This document shows, piece by piece, positions 1 to 8,904 of a stretch of 64,000 nucleotides of DNA (position 1 is its first letter; each line of letters starts with the position of its first letter). The stretch is from positions 1,922,001-1,986,000 of the forward strand of contig CAVQHI010000002.1 of NCBI GenBank assembly GCA_963712305.1, written 5' to 3'. The stretch is from DATFNI01 sp963712305. Its GTDB lineage: Bacteria; Bacteroidota; Rhodothermia; Balneolales; DATFMH01. A model generated the notes under the pieces. The model saw nothing but the letters and a program-made list of their open reading frames with translations, had not been told where the DNA came from and searched no databases. The position numbers and the translations under genes are program-made.

Positions 1-2361
1 GGATGTTCCATGGATCGAAATTGTTGCACTTGTATCATCTCTGATAGTTCTGTTGATGTGGTTGCGACTGCCTGAAGTAAGAAATTTTATGGATAGGTGG
101 GTAAAAGATCTGTCTCCGCGGATGCTGTACACGGCAGCGATGTTATCAGGACTGATCATTATCGGAATCTTACCGGGATATTTAACGTACCAATTTGCCT
201 TCCATGACCGCAGTGAGGACCTTGTGAAGTACAACCAGCTCAAAATTGAGGAGTCGTTAAAGGCACGACTGGCCAGAATTGATGAGATCATGCGAGACGG
301 TCGAAACTCCGAATTACAGAGAATCAATGATAAATCAAAAGTATGACGAGGCATTCGAAAGTTTACTATTTGGTACAACAAAAAAAATCAAGGCCATTAA
401 GTCGTCCGGAAGTATGAAACTCATGCAGCCAATTCTGCATAACAGTTTGCATGGCCTATTTGGTGACCATATTCCCTTTCTGTCCGAAGCTTCCATCAGT
501 ATGCGACAGTTATCAGCGAATTCGGTTGATCGAAAATGGACTGAACATCAGGATATCATTCAACTACAAACAAATGATGGTAAACCGATTACATCCATTT
601 CTACCTAACACCATGGGCTGGATAGGATTTTGGCAAACTCTACTCCTTTTAGGTGCAGAATTGGGTGGAATGTTCCTGATCGTTTACCGGGTAAGCTGGT
701 GGCTCTTCTTTAAACATCTGGAACATTCCGATCCGCTGACTCTGGAAGATGTACTACCGAAGCCCGGTGAGGAATGGAAATCGTTGATTCTTGTAGGTAC
801 GCGGTCGATATCCAGAGAGCCGATCCGAAGACGCGGAAAAGAGGTGCATATTATCGATATGATTTCACAAGAGACTGGCCCGGATGGTGCACCAATGTAC
901 CTACTGGAAAACAAGCCCGAAGAAACAAAGGCCGTATGCCTGGATTATTTTGACCACCGCCTGGACGAAGCGAAATGGAACCGGTATATGCTTGAATTCC
1001 TCGAAAAGAATATTTTTTCCGGTCATTCAATGCCTCTTATATTGATTACAAGTCGTGATTTGAATGAGGTCCTGATTTCTGGCGAATCAAACGTTGACCA
1101 GCCAGATGAAAATGAACGCCGTTGGGATCGGGTGCTCGGGCAATTTACAAAGGTGATCCTTTCAGATGTCACAGATCCTTATCCATTTGAATTATCCCTG
1201 CAATTAAGGGTCGTTCATAAACTGACGGAGGATTTGAATGATCTAAGCAAAGAGATTGCAAAATCGTATAAGATAGAGGAGTTACATAGCAATACAAGTC
1301 AGATAAAACGATCAATAGAGGAATCAGCAGTAAAGGTGAAATGGTTGAGAGAAGAACTCAAAAAACTGAATAACAATTTATATACAGTCTCTAAAATTAA
1401 TAAGGAAAAAAGGTTGGGTTCCGAATTAAATTTCCAGAGTTTTGAACTTCAAAATAAGGTTGAAATCATATCAGTATTATTGGTTGGAACCGTTGATGAA
1501 ATCAAGAAGACCAAAGACAAATTCGAAGGTGATGACAAGTTTCCTAATAGCCTAAATTCAATTGTCGATTCAATGAAAGAGGCAGGCAAAATTATCGCTG
1601 TAATTAATGAACGGATTTTGGGCAACAATAAATCTTCTGCTGAAGAAATTGATACTCAAAGATCAGGTTTGATGTTTCTCATTCGTCTGTTGCAACAGAC
1701 ATTTAGAAATCTAACAATGTGGATGATCCCCTCATCGCATATGAACGCTGAGAGAACGGTATATCGTGAAAAAAAGAATATTAAAGATGTGTATCATATC
1801 CTGCTTAAGGAATGCGGGCGACACGAGCGGCTACAAGAGATCGGAAAGCAAATTCTCTCCCGCCCCAAATGGTACGAACTGAAAAGTGCTGAAGTTATCG
1901 ATCTTATCAGGGAAGGAGCTAATACTTATTATGCAGCTCGCTGGGCGATACTTTCTGAAAGTGAACGACTCGTCGCTGCTCAACTTGCCAGGGGTTCCGT
2001 AGTAAATCCAAACTCAGAACAGGCTGTAAATCGTCTCATCGCGAGAGGGTTAATTAAAACAAGTCCTGACCTTCGCCTGGATAACAAAAGCTTTGCCCAA
2101 TTTGTTAATAACACCGTTTCCGGGGATACGCTCAACGAGTGGGAACATTCGGGTATACCAAGCACATGGGAGTCGGTACGTGGTCCTTTCATCATTGCTT
2201 TGGTTATTATAGTACTATTCCTTTTTTGGACTCAGCGGGAATTTCTCGGTAGTACTATCACCTTTTTGGGCACAGTCGGGGTAGGAATGGGAGCGATCTT
2301 AAATCTGTTGTCCAAGTTTAATCGTAGCTCGGGTACAGCCGAAACGAAGAGTTCAAGCTAA
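1..2361 (+). pseudogene. Membrane protein with degenerate NTPase-like region, 5'-partial, two frameshifts
   Basis: The reading frame is open at the left edge, so the gene begins outside the window. It codes for two hydrophobic segments (about bases 20-60 and 125-200), a short soluble part, a third membrane segment near base 620, a large cytoplasmic region and two C-terminal membrane helices (bases 2180-2310). The soluble region has a hydrophobic-acid strand (AVCLDYFDH) and a following strand LILITSRD, which resemble the Walker B and sensor strands of a P-loop ATPase; no Walker A is visible. The C-terminal RLIARGLIKTSP segment looks like a winged helix. Two +1 shifts break it: one at the AAAA run near 336-340, the other near 598-606. 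Removing one base at each restores a single protein. Function unknown; mutation and sequencing error cannot be told apart. Confidence 0.6.
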
Positions 2362-2599
2362 CTAACCTGGAGGGTTGCCGGGTATAAAAATGCTGGATAT
2401 CCTAATTAGCTCATTGAATACGAATGGGCTATTCGAGATGTATGAATGAATCGAATGATTCTCCTCAGGAAACTGTGAAGTTGAAGGAATTTTTGCTTAC
2501 CAGGATTTCACACTATCTATGAAATTCTGACCTATTAAGATTCTCGGGAAAATACGGTTATAGTTCTAATAACCTGCCTTTCGGGTGACGTTCCCACTA

Positions 2600-2687
2600 T
2601 TACTTAGGCACTTCTCTAGTCGACGTTAGTTTCATTACTTTATTCAGCGTGTCAAACCAGAGTGTTGTAAGTGCGAGTTTAGCTGCT
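2600..2687 (-). pseudogene. Remnant 3' end of a paralogue of the downstream membrane protein gene
   Basis: Read on the minus strand this stretch ends with LWFDTLNKVMKLTSTREVPK and a TAA stop. It is clearly homologous in DNA and protein to the last ~28 codons of the intact gene at 3128-4186, whose end reads FWFDTLNKVMKLKSSGEVPK. Similarity fades beyond about 2690, so only the tail of a former duplicate is left. A dispersed repeat (2882-3084) lies between remnant and intact copy and may have taken part in the rearrangement; that link is inference. Confidence 0.7.
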
Positions 2688-2881
2688 TTTTTCAAAGATA
2701 ACGAGGAACATATCGTTTTATCATTTGAAATGTGCTATTCATCCTTCACGTTTCAGTAAAATAATTAAGATATAGAAAGTGATGAAGGAATTGAAAGTCA
2801 TAGAAACGTGAAAAGAGAACAATGCAACATCGTGAAAGGATTTGCTTAAATGTTTAACGAAACAACAAGTAACACAATAAT

Positions 2882-3084
2882 TGTCATTCTGAAGTTCTCT
2901 TCTGATTTATCAGAGAATGTGGAATCTCATTGGCATTTGTGCGATGCTTGTGAACCTCCCCCGGCCCCTCCACATTCGTGGAAGGGGAGCACTCGTGACG
3001 TGGCACTGACGCGAGCGTTGCTCCCGGCAGGGAGATCCTAAGCCGATCCCGGGAACAGCCGGGATCAACGGCAGGATGACATTG
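2882..3084 (+). repeat. Dispersed palindromic repeat, type A, copy 1 (complete)
   Basis: A ~200-base non-coding element. The left arm begins TGTCATTCTGAAG and contains GGAATCTCAT. A central hairpin is formed by CCCCGGCCCCTCCAC and GTGGAAGGGG. The right arm contains GAGATCCTAAGCC, a small palindrome GATCCCGGGAACAGCCGGGATC with its flanks, and closes with CAGGATGACATTG, which is complementary to the left end. Related copies in the same orientation occur at 19199, 20516, 26402, 26953 and, decayed, 36849. Flanking sequence at 2362-2881 holds otherwise only the paralogue remnant. Confidence 0.8.
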
Positions 3085-3127
3085 CCTTGTGTTTATGGGT
3101 ATTAATAACGGGAGACCATTCTGTCCT

Positions 3128-4186
3128 TTATTTGGGCACTTCTCCTGAAGACTTTAGCTTCATCACTTTATTCAGCGTGTCGAACCAAAACGGTGCACCA
3201 AGGCTTAGCGCCAATGCAGTCAAAAGCCAGCCGGCAATTTTAAGTGCAAACCATCCCGTCACTGGCCAGAATCCCGTTCTGTTTGGTGGAATCGTAAGGT
3301 TAGTTATCATATCAAACCCAAGGATATTACGTGCAGGCTGGAGATCTTCCTGCATTATATTTCGCATTTTAAGCCTGTTGTAGTATAGCTTCAAAGCATC
3401 AGTGCTGTCCTTTCCACTAAGCTTTTTTAAATCTGCGACAAAGTTCGGATCCATCTGTGTTGTGATGGCTTTTTGATAGTATTCCGAAAGTTCCTCATCC
3501 TGTACCTTAGCCTGGTATTTCTCTGCCAATTCAACCATCTCCTGCCGTACTTGGGGATTACTGGTTAGTGTATTGACGATATCAAACGTATCGGCATTGA
3601 AGATAACCGCAGTCAGCAATCCGATGGCAAACAGAAAAATCTGCACTCTTCTCTTGTACCATCCGGATGCTCTCTTCATCAAGGTGTCATACCAGTCCTC
3701 AATTTCAGCCCTCAGCTTTTCCAGTTTCTTTTCAACGTTTTCTTCCTTCTGTTCTACATCATTTATCATAGACAGCAACATCTGCCGTGTATCTCCCTCT
3801 TGCAGGTTCTCTTTTACGATTTTTTTTATTTTAGTAAATGTTACTTCTGCGACCTCAGTCTTAGAACCGGACTCTTTTTGAACGATTGTTTCGAGCAAAA
3901 TTTTGGAGAATGCTTCCCTGGGCAGATAGGAGGGATACTTTATTTTACCAAACCACGAGATTCGCTTGGGTTGGCGTATCTTCTTGAAAAGGAGGTTGTC
4001 AAAGAAATAGTCGCTCAGTTTGTTATTCTTGTCATCTATAAAATGTATGATCACCCTGGCCAGGAAACTGCCTCGCAACGACAAGAAACTGGTAATGATT
4101 TCATTTACGACGCTTACAAAAAGGCTTAACAACAGATATATAAAGATTAACCCGATGACTACCTCGAGGACATTGGAACCAAACAT
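3128..4186 (-). CDS. Conserved membrane protein of unknown function
   Basis: 352 residues. An N-terminal membrane helix (about residues 8-30) is followed by a soluble, partly coiled-coil region (about 120-165, rich in E and K), a second helix (about 180-200), a soluble stretch and two C-terminal helices near 305-335. The C-terminal motif SLGAPFWFDTLNKVM is one I recognise as conserved in an uncharacterised bacterial membrane family. The start is supported by AGGAG a few bases before the ATG at 4186. It is the last gene of the 11-gene operon that begins at 14968 and lies 42 bases after its upstream neighbour. A vestigial copy of its 3' end lies at 2600-2687. Confidence 0.75.
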   Translation of the reverse strand: MFGSNVLEVVIGLIFIYLLLSLFVSVVNEIITSFLSLRGSFLARVIIHFIDDKNNKLSDYFFDNLLFKKIRQPKRISWFGKIKYPSYLPREAFSKILLETIVQKESGSKTEVAEVTFTKIKKIVKENLQEGDTRQMLLSMINDVEQKEENVEKKLEKLRAEIEDWYDTLMKRASGWYKRRVQIFLFAIGLLTAVIFNADTFDIVNTLTSNPQVRQEMVELAEKYQAKVQDEELSEYYQKAITTQMDPNFVADLKKLSGKDSTDALKLYYNRLKMRNIMQEDLQPARNILGFDMITNLTIPPNRTGFWPVTGWFALKIAGWLLTALALSLGAPFWFDTLNKVMKLKSSGEVPK

Positions 4187-4228
4187 ATGCCGCTCCTTTC
4201 CTTTGAATTTTAAATAATCTGTTACCTG

Positions 4229-4969
4229 TTATTTGATTTGTGTACCTATTAGCACGCCGGCACCGACCCCGGCAGCAACTATTCCCCATTTAGGGAAACC
4301 AAGTTTAATCGATGGTGGCTGTTTTAGTAATTGTACATAATCCTCATTCAATGCCTCGTACTTGGCATATGCCTCGTCATAACCCGCTTTGTAGGCATTT
4401 GCTTTCTGCTGTTCTAAAGTGAAAAGGCTGTCTTGCAATACATCGACTTTCCGACGCAGTGAATCGACGGACAGAAGTTTGTTGCGTTGCTGCATATATG
4501 ACATCGAATTTTGATGGTCTATTATGAAAGTTTCTGAGAACCAAAATGGAACAAGTAAATATTCGATACCGATCTGATTCTCTTCGTTATATACTTCCGT
4601 CACACCCCAGTCCGACTGAGCCATCTCTGGAAATGTTTTAATCAACCTGTCCTGCAGATCCTTTTTCTTGTGAATCTTGCGAACGGTCAGTTGTTCTTTG
4701 GCCCGATCTTGCTCCAACTGATCCACTTGTTTACGCAACGTATTGGCTTGAGTGTTTAATTGATCAACCTGAACGCGCAATAACGACTGTATGGAATCTT
4801 TGAGTGCGACAACTGCTTTTATTGAATCGCGCGAGGAGCGAAGATGCTGCATCTCAAGCCTGGCACGCATAATTTCTTCCTGGTTGATATTTCTACCAAG
4901 AATGTAAGTGAGACTGACCATCAATAGTACGGCTACAACACTAACAATGATTAATGCTTTTTTAAGCAT
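4229..4969 (-). CDS. Membrane-anchored coiled-coil protein
   Basis: About 246 residues from the ATG at 4969. This start is chosen over one 78 bases upstream because it has a GGAGG Shine-Dalgarno sequence a few bases before it and begins directly with a membrane anchor (MLKKALIIVSVVAVLLMVSL). The next ~80 residues are rich in E, Q, K, R and L with heptad spacing, consistent with a coiled coil; a second Leu/Gln-rich helix lies around 165-210. The C-terminus is a Gly/Val/Ala-rich hydrophobic segment, possibly a second membrane insertion. The start overlaps the stop of the amidase gene by 8 bases, so the two are translationally coupled. No family recognised; a spanin-like or envelope-scaffold role is only a guess from the amidase next door. 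Confidence 0.7.
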   Translation of the reverse strand: MLKKALIIVSVVAVLLMVSLTYILGRNINQEEIMRARLEMQHLRSSRDSIKAVVALKDSIQSLLRVQVDQLNTQANTLRKQVDQLEQDRAKEQLTVRKIHKKKDLQDRLIKTFPEMAQSDWGVTEVYNEENQIGIEYLLVPFWFSETFIIDHQNSMSYMQQRNKLLSVDSLRRKVDVLQDSLFTLEQQKANAYKAGYDEAYAKYEALNEDYVQLLKQPPSIKLGFPKWGIVAAGVGAGVLIGTQIK

Positions 4970-5933
4970 GATGAACCTCCAGTTCGTGATCCGTAACCTT
5001 GTCGAATCCCAGTGCATTTCCAATCCTTTTAACCAGTTCGGGATCACCTTTCACAAAATCATATTGTACAATGTGGCCTCCAGATTCTGCATCATGGAGA
5101 CGGATATATGTGTTACGGTTATCCCGCTCCAGTTCCATAATTAACCCCTTGACCATGCTGCCGGCCGATACATTCATTTTATTGAGTTCAACCATATTAC
5201 TGTCAAACAGCTTATCCAGATCCTGATTTGCTGATTCATTCTCCTCATTCGCCACGGGTTGATCCTGAGATTCGGCATTGTCATCTACCTGTAAATGACA
5301 TTCATCACGAAGACGCTGCCAGAGTTCCGGAATAGGAGCTGGGTCGGTCTTGTCCTGCCGAACCATTACATGACCGATAATCCCTTCGAAGTCTTTGAGC
5401 TTCTCTCCATAGTACTTCGTTGAATCAGCCTTGACCCGTCGTGGAATATTAAACCGGTCAAAAAGTTCATTGGTAATAGTTATTAGTGTTTCTATTTGTG
5501 CGGGTTCATATCGATCGAAATAGCGGTATCCACGATAATCTCTCCCGGCATCAAAGACTTCTTCCTGTTTCTTCTCGGTTCGATCCGAAACTCTGTCGTA
5601 ACAATAGTATTTGCCGTCTCTTTGAATCAGGCCTCCTTCACTTGCTATTTCTATACCAATGAATCGTTTTTCAAAGGCGATCTTTTCTTCATGATCCCAG
5701 GAAAGGCCAAATTGCCATGCCCAGCATTCGGGATCGAAGACTTCGTATAGCGTTCCGTCACGATCAATGATATAAGCAGTTCCTACCATCTGTTTGTCGG
5801 TACTCCACCAGTTGAATGTGGAAAGTGCAGATCCACCGACCGTATGATGGACACATATCCCGGTCTTGTTACTCTTTACATCAAAATAATCCGACTGAGT
5901 CAGTTGCATCGTTCTGTTATAATCGAGTGCCAT
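4962..5933 (-). CDS. N-acetylmuramoyl-L-alanine amidase (Amidase_2/PGRP fold)
   Basis: 323 residues without an evident signal peptide. The N-terminal ~210 residues form an Amidase_2 domain, the zinc amidase fold that cleaves the bond between N-acetylmuramic acid and L-alanine in peptidoglycan. Visible signatures are the zinc ligand segment VHHTVGG (His about 29-30), the strand IGIEIASEGG, and the C-terminal ligand region GIIGHVMVRQDKTDPAP, where His and Asp complete the metal site. The C-terminal ~110 residues are acidic and resemble no domain I know. The lack of a leader suggests delivery by another route or a role in wall recycling. It lies 19 bases after the patatin gene and overlaps the coiled-coil gene. 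A second amidase of this fold is at 17175-17999. Confidence 0.88.
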   Translation of the reverse strand: MALDYNRTMQLTQSDYFDVKSNKTGICVHHTVGGSALSTFNWWSTDKQMVGTAYIIDRDGTLYEVFDPECWAWQFGLSWDHEEKIAFEKRFIGIEIASEGGLIQRDGKYYCYDRVSDRTEKKQEEVFDAGRDYRGYRYFDRYEPAQIETLITITNELFDRFNIPRRVKADSTKYYGEKLKDFEGIIGHVMVRQDKTDPAPIPELWQRLRDECHLQVDDNAESQDQPVANEENESANQDLDKLFDSNMVELNKMNVSAGSMVKGLIMELERDNRNTYIRLHDAESGGHIVQYDFVKGDPELVKRIGNALGFDKVTDHELEVHHA

Positions 5934-5952
5934 AAACCCTCCCGTCTAAGAA

Positions 5953-7503
5953 TTAAATCAGCTTTTTGTACGAACTCCACAGTTCTCCAAGGAAAAAAGC
6001 CCCGAAGTTAGCAATCTGATTTATGCTTTCTGCCGTGTTTTGGGTGTCGATGGAATGCAGGCTTTTAATCAATCTGAATAGTTCGGTTTTACTCAGCTTA
6101 AGTATACCGGCACCGACCGCCTTTCCTTCAGAACTGTTTCCTTCATATAATTTCACTTTCAATGTGGTCGTATCTTCCCAGAGATCGAAACCCGGATCGT
6201 CTCTGATTTCTTTCTTTCCCGCCAGGTAGTAATCTTTCCCCTTGTGCTCAATGAGCATTTCATAAATCATCCATTTTGTGTCCGAAGTCCCGTTATCCAC
6301 AAACAAATTAAACACCCCGGTCTTGGCAGGCAGATAATCATCAAATTTATCAAAACTCAGATATCCAGCCATATATCCACCATGATCCGGATTGCTCATA
6401 AATGTTGTCATGTCGTGGATATAAATAGAGGCGTTGAGAGTAAGTCTTGTTTTGTTTTTTTCTCCTGCTTCTGCGCCCTGAAAGGGATCATCTTCCCCAA
6501 GAGAAAACCATCCTTCCATCTTCTCCCTGAATGCAATACCCGGAACCGGATCTTTCATTCTAGTTGCATCCGGGTTCATGGTAATACCGGTTTTACTCGC
6601 TTTCTTCAGATAGAGTGAAGCATCGGAATATCCCATGCTGATTAGCGTAGACGCGTCAATCCTGTTGAAGTAGAAATCCGGATCAAGCGGGAGTGGATAT
6701 TCCGGTTTGATGACGTGGAGTCTGATGGGTTGCTTCTGTCCATAAGGACTATCACCGTTGCTGATCCGTTTATTAAGCTCATTTATACGATCAAATTCTT
6801 CGAAAAGGGCGCCATTTGCACTCATCTCAATCATATGGACATACTGGTCGAAGATTCCATCCCTGTATACTCCATGGTTGCCAATACACCAGATCAGCCA
6901 TATTTCTTCGGATCCACGCTTTATTGCTTCTGTTAGGTTGGCGTCCTTAATCCATACCGAATCGGTGTATAGACTTCCGTTGTGCTCGATTGCAGGCATA
7001 AAGATGGGTAACGAGATGCCTGCAACAAGCAACTTCAGTTCTGCTTCAGTGTTTGGAATTACTTCGTCGGTTTTAGTGGTGTAATTGCAGACGTTAAAAG
7101 TCCCTGCCATTCCTTTGGCTTGTTGTATTTTAGAAACGTCGATTCCAAGGTGCGGAAACACATCATTTATGATCCCGTCTGCATCTCCAAGAGCTTTCAC
7201 CCTGGCTAGCTTCAGATAGTCTTCGAAGGGAAGCATGGAGACGAATTTTTTCACATCGACCGTTCGCCAGCGTTCACACATTTCGTCTGCAGATAATCCA
7301 GACATCAGCATCGCCAGGTTCATAGTCCCGCCGGATGTGCCATCCGCATGGTGAAAACACAAACTGTTCTCAAATAAGGCTTTGATAACGCCTGCCTGAT
7401 AGGCAACACGCATTCCACCGCCGGCTAATATAAGAGATCGTTTGGGTCCCTCGTAATCTGCAGGCGGGGATCCATATACTATATTATTTTGTGTATTGTC
7501 CAT
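5953..7503 (-). CDS. Patatin-like phospholipase with C-terminal GMC-associated domain
   Basis: 516 residues from the ATG at 7503; the frame is open further upstream, but that part overlaps the preceding gene and has no patatin similarity. Residues ~22-300 form a patatin domain: oxyanion loop GGGMR (28-32), nucleophile elbow GTSGG (Ser57), and the Asp of the catalytic dyad probably in YTDSVWIKD (Asp181), where the usual DGG/DGA is replaced by DSV. Patatins are Ser-Asp acyl hydrolases acting on phospholipids or other acyl esters. The last ~190 residues are a separate domain ending with RDDPGFDLWEDTTTL. The same domain closes the GMC oxidoreductase at 10855-13182, which ties both enzymes to one process. 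No signal peptide is seen. The start lies 4 bases after the previous stop. Confidence 0.88.
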   Translation of the reverse strand: MDNTQNNIVYGSPPADYEGPKRSLILAGGGMRVAYQAGVIKALFENSLCFHHADGTSGGTMNLAMLMSGLSADEMCERWRTVDVKKFVSMLPFEDYLKLARVKALGDADGIINDVFPHLGIDVSKIQQAKGMAGTFNVCNYTTKTDEVIPNTEAELKLLVAGISLPIFMPAIEHNGSLYTDSVWIKDANLTEAIKRGSEEIWLIWCIGNHGVYRDGIFDQYVHMIEMSANGALFEEFDRINELNKRISNGDSPYGQKQPIRLHVIKPEYPLPLDPDFYFNRIDASTLISMGYSDASLYLKKASKTGITMNPDATRMKDPVPGIAFREKMEGWFSLGEDDPFQGAEAGEKNKTRLTLNASIYIHDMTTFMSNPDHGGYMAGYLSFDKFDDYLPAKTGVFNLFVDNGTSDTKWMIYEMLIEHKGKDYYLAGKKEIRDDPGFDLWEDTTTLKVKLYEGNSSEGKAVGAGILKLSKTELFRLIKSLHSIDTQNTAESINQIANFGAFFLGELWSSYKKLI

Positions 7504-7507
7504 GATT

Positions 7508-7906
7508 TTACAAATTGTTGGACGTTCGTCCCATGATCGAAAACCAATAGATTGCAATGAGTATCCCTGATACCAGATCAAAAGTGGCAACACCCAAAGC
7601 GAGTCCGGAAAAAATACCCCTTGAAACACCGAGAACGACCGCGGCAACGGCTCCGAATTTCTGAAGTCCACACCAGAAAACAGCAACGGAATTTGGATGG
7701 GATTCACGTAAGGCCTGATACAATAATCCACCGAACAGCGCCATGAATAGTCCGACGATCCCAAAGAAATGCTTAGTGGTCGGATCTATCATACCTCCTA
7801 TAACTTTAAGGACGAACCCGGGATATAAAAGCTGTACCAGTCCACTCACAATGGTTAATGCAGCGATAATTTTCAGAAGGATTATCAGATAGTTTTTATA
7901 TACCAT
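7508..7906 (-). CDS. Small four-helix membrane protein
   Basis: 132 residues, almost entirely hydrophobic, with four predicted membrane helices at about 8-30, 45-65, 75-97 and 102-125. Short polar loops contain DPTTKHF and RESHPNS. No family named with confidence; the size and helix pattern resemble the DUF4345/DoxX-like small membrane proteins, and the next gene upstream is of that type. It sits within the lipid operon, between another small membrane protein and the patatin. The start has only a weak ribosome binding site. Confidence 0.7.
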   Translation of the reverse strand: MVYKNYLIILLKIIAALTIVSGLVQLLYPGFVLKVIGGMIDPTTKHFFGIVGLFMALFGGLLYQALRESHPNSVAVFWCGLQKFGAVAAVVLGVSRGIFSGLALGVATFDLVSGILIAIYWFSIMGRTSNNL

Positions 7907-7941
7907 AAGATTACACCATGATGTATTTGTGGCTTAATGCA

Positions 7942-8382
7942 TTATGAGTTACTCTCCAACAGCACTGCTTCATCGACTTTGTTTATTTGTTGCCTGGAAT
8001 ACAGATAGATGATAACAACGCCTGTAGCTTCGTAGATCAAAAAGAAATAAAAAATCCAATTGGGTGAGCCATCAGCCAGTAACGATATGACCCTTGCCAC
8101 AACACCCGACAGCATGATAGTCAGAAATAGCGTGTTGAATTTTTTAACTGTAAAGATTTCTTTCCGAAAGGTGATGGAAAACAATCCAAACCCTAATTCA
8201 ATTGCTCTGAGAAATCGATATTGTGTCAGAACATTCGCACGGGTTGTTTCTGTGAGTGCTTTTATATTGAGATTGAGCAACATGTGCTGATCAACCCTGG
8301 CCCCAATGAAAGCGCCCCAAAAACCGGCGACCAGTATCAAGCCGATATAAGTGTAAAAGAAAAAATAGCTGAGTGTTCTCAT
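7942..8382 (-). CDS. Small membrane protein, DUF4345-like
   Basis: 146 residues with four predicted membrane helices. The layout matches what I recall of DUF4345 proteins: an early polar loop with RFLRAIELGFGLF, and a third-helix motif GVVARVISLLADGSPNW, which resembles that family's Arg-Ser-Gly-Pro pattern. Function of the family is unknown. It is the middle of three consecutive small membrane proteins in the operon and lies 7 bases after the preceding gene. A role in moving or sensing the operon's lipid substrate is possible but purely contextual. Confidence 0.7.
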   Translation of the reverse strand: MRTLSYFFFYTYIGLILVAGFWGAFIGARVDQHMLLNLNIKALTETTRANVLTQYRFLRAIELGFGLFSITFRKEIFTVKKFNTLFLTIMLSGVVARVISLLADGSPNWIFYFFLIYEATGVVIIYLYSRQQINKVDEAVLLESNS

Positions 8383-8389
8383 CGATCTG

Positions 8390-8887
8390 TTAGTTAGATG
8401 CAGGAGTATTCAATTTCCCCTTTTTGGGGAAGTAGCTGAGGAAGTAGAACAGCATCAGCAGCCACTGGACCGTCCAGAGCGATACTCGTACAATATTCAG
8501 GGTGATCCATTTGCTTAGAATGCGATGTAACTCAACATTGTCAGTGATGCCGGCGGCCATTTTTGCATTATACGGCAGGATGAATGATGTTGTGAGTAAG
8601 GTTGCTGCAATCACAGCGATCAATACTCCAATCGGGTACCATTTTTTCCTGGTTTTCCATTCTTCAATGATGATGATTGCGGCACAAATCATCATAAGAA
8701 TGGTCATATAGGTGAAGAAGCCAGTTGCCCGTGTAACCTGTGGGACAAACTGGTTGTAATAGTTGTCGGGTGTGAGCGAGGGTGCTATTGGAAAAGAGAA
8801 TAGCACCAGGGACCAACCGGTGCCGAAATACATTGCAGTACATGCAAACAGAATGGATTTGTTAGCTTTCAATAAAAAGTCTTTCAT
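8390..8887 (-). CDS. Membrane protein, DUF1772-like
   Basis: About 165 residues from the ATG at 8887; a TTG start at 8908, overlapping the upstream stop, would add seven residues, and neither has a convincing ribosome binding site. Four hydrophobic helices are visible (about 8-30, 55-78, 85-105, 135-160). The second loop carries Asn-Ala-Lys and His residues (PYNAKMA, VELHRILSKWITLN) arranged as in DUF1772 proteins, an uncharacterised four-helix family. It follows the acetoacetate-decarboxylase-like gene directly and precedes two more small membrane proteins. Confidence 0.65.
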   Translation of the reverse strand: MKDFLLKANKSILFACTAMYFGTGWSLVLFSFPIAPSLTPDNYYNQFVPQVTRATGFFTYMTILMMICAAIIIIEEWKTRKKWYPIGVLIAVIAATLLTTSFILPYNAKMAAGITDNVELHRILSKWITLNIVRVSLWTVQWLLMLFYFLSYFPKKGKLNTPASN

Positions 8888-8904
8888 AACAAAAATGAGT
8901 TTAA

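Noticed and set aside
2850..3041. A 63-codon + strand open frame
   Set aside because: It lies wholly inside the type A repeat and has no protein character.
4962..5933. Prophage lysis cassette (amidase plus coiled-coil spanin-like gene)
   Set aside because: No other phage gene is near, and both lie in tight operon order with lipid enzymes.
7504..7764. N-terminal extension of the patatin by 87 residues
   Set aside because: It lies within the coding region of the preceding membrane protein in another frame and shows no similarity to patatins.
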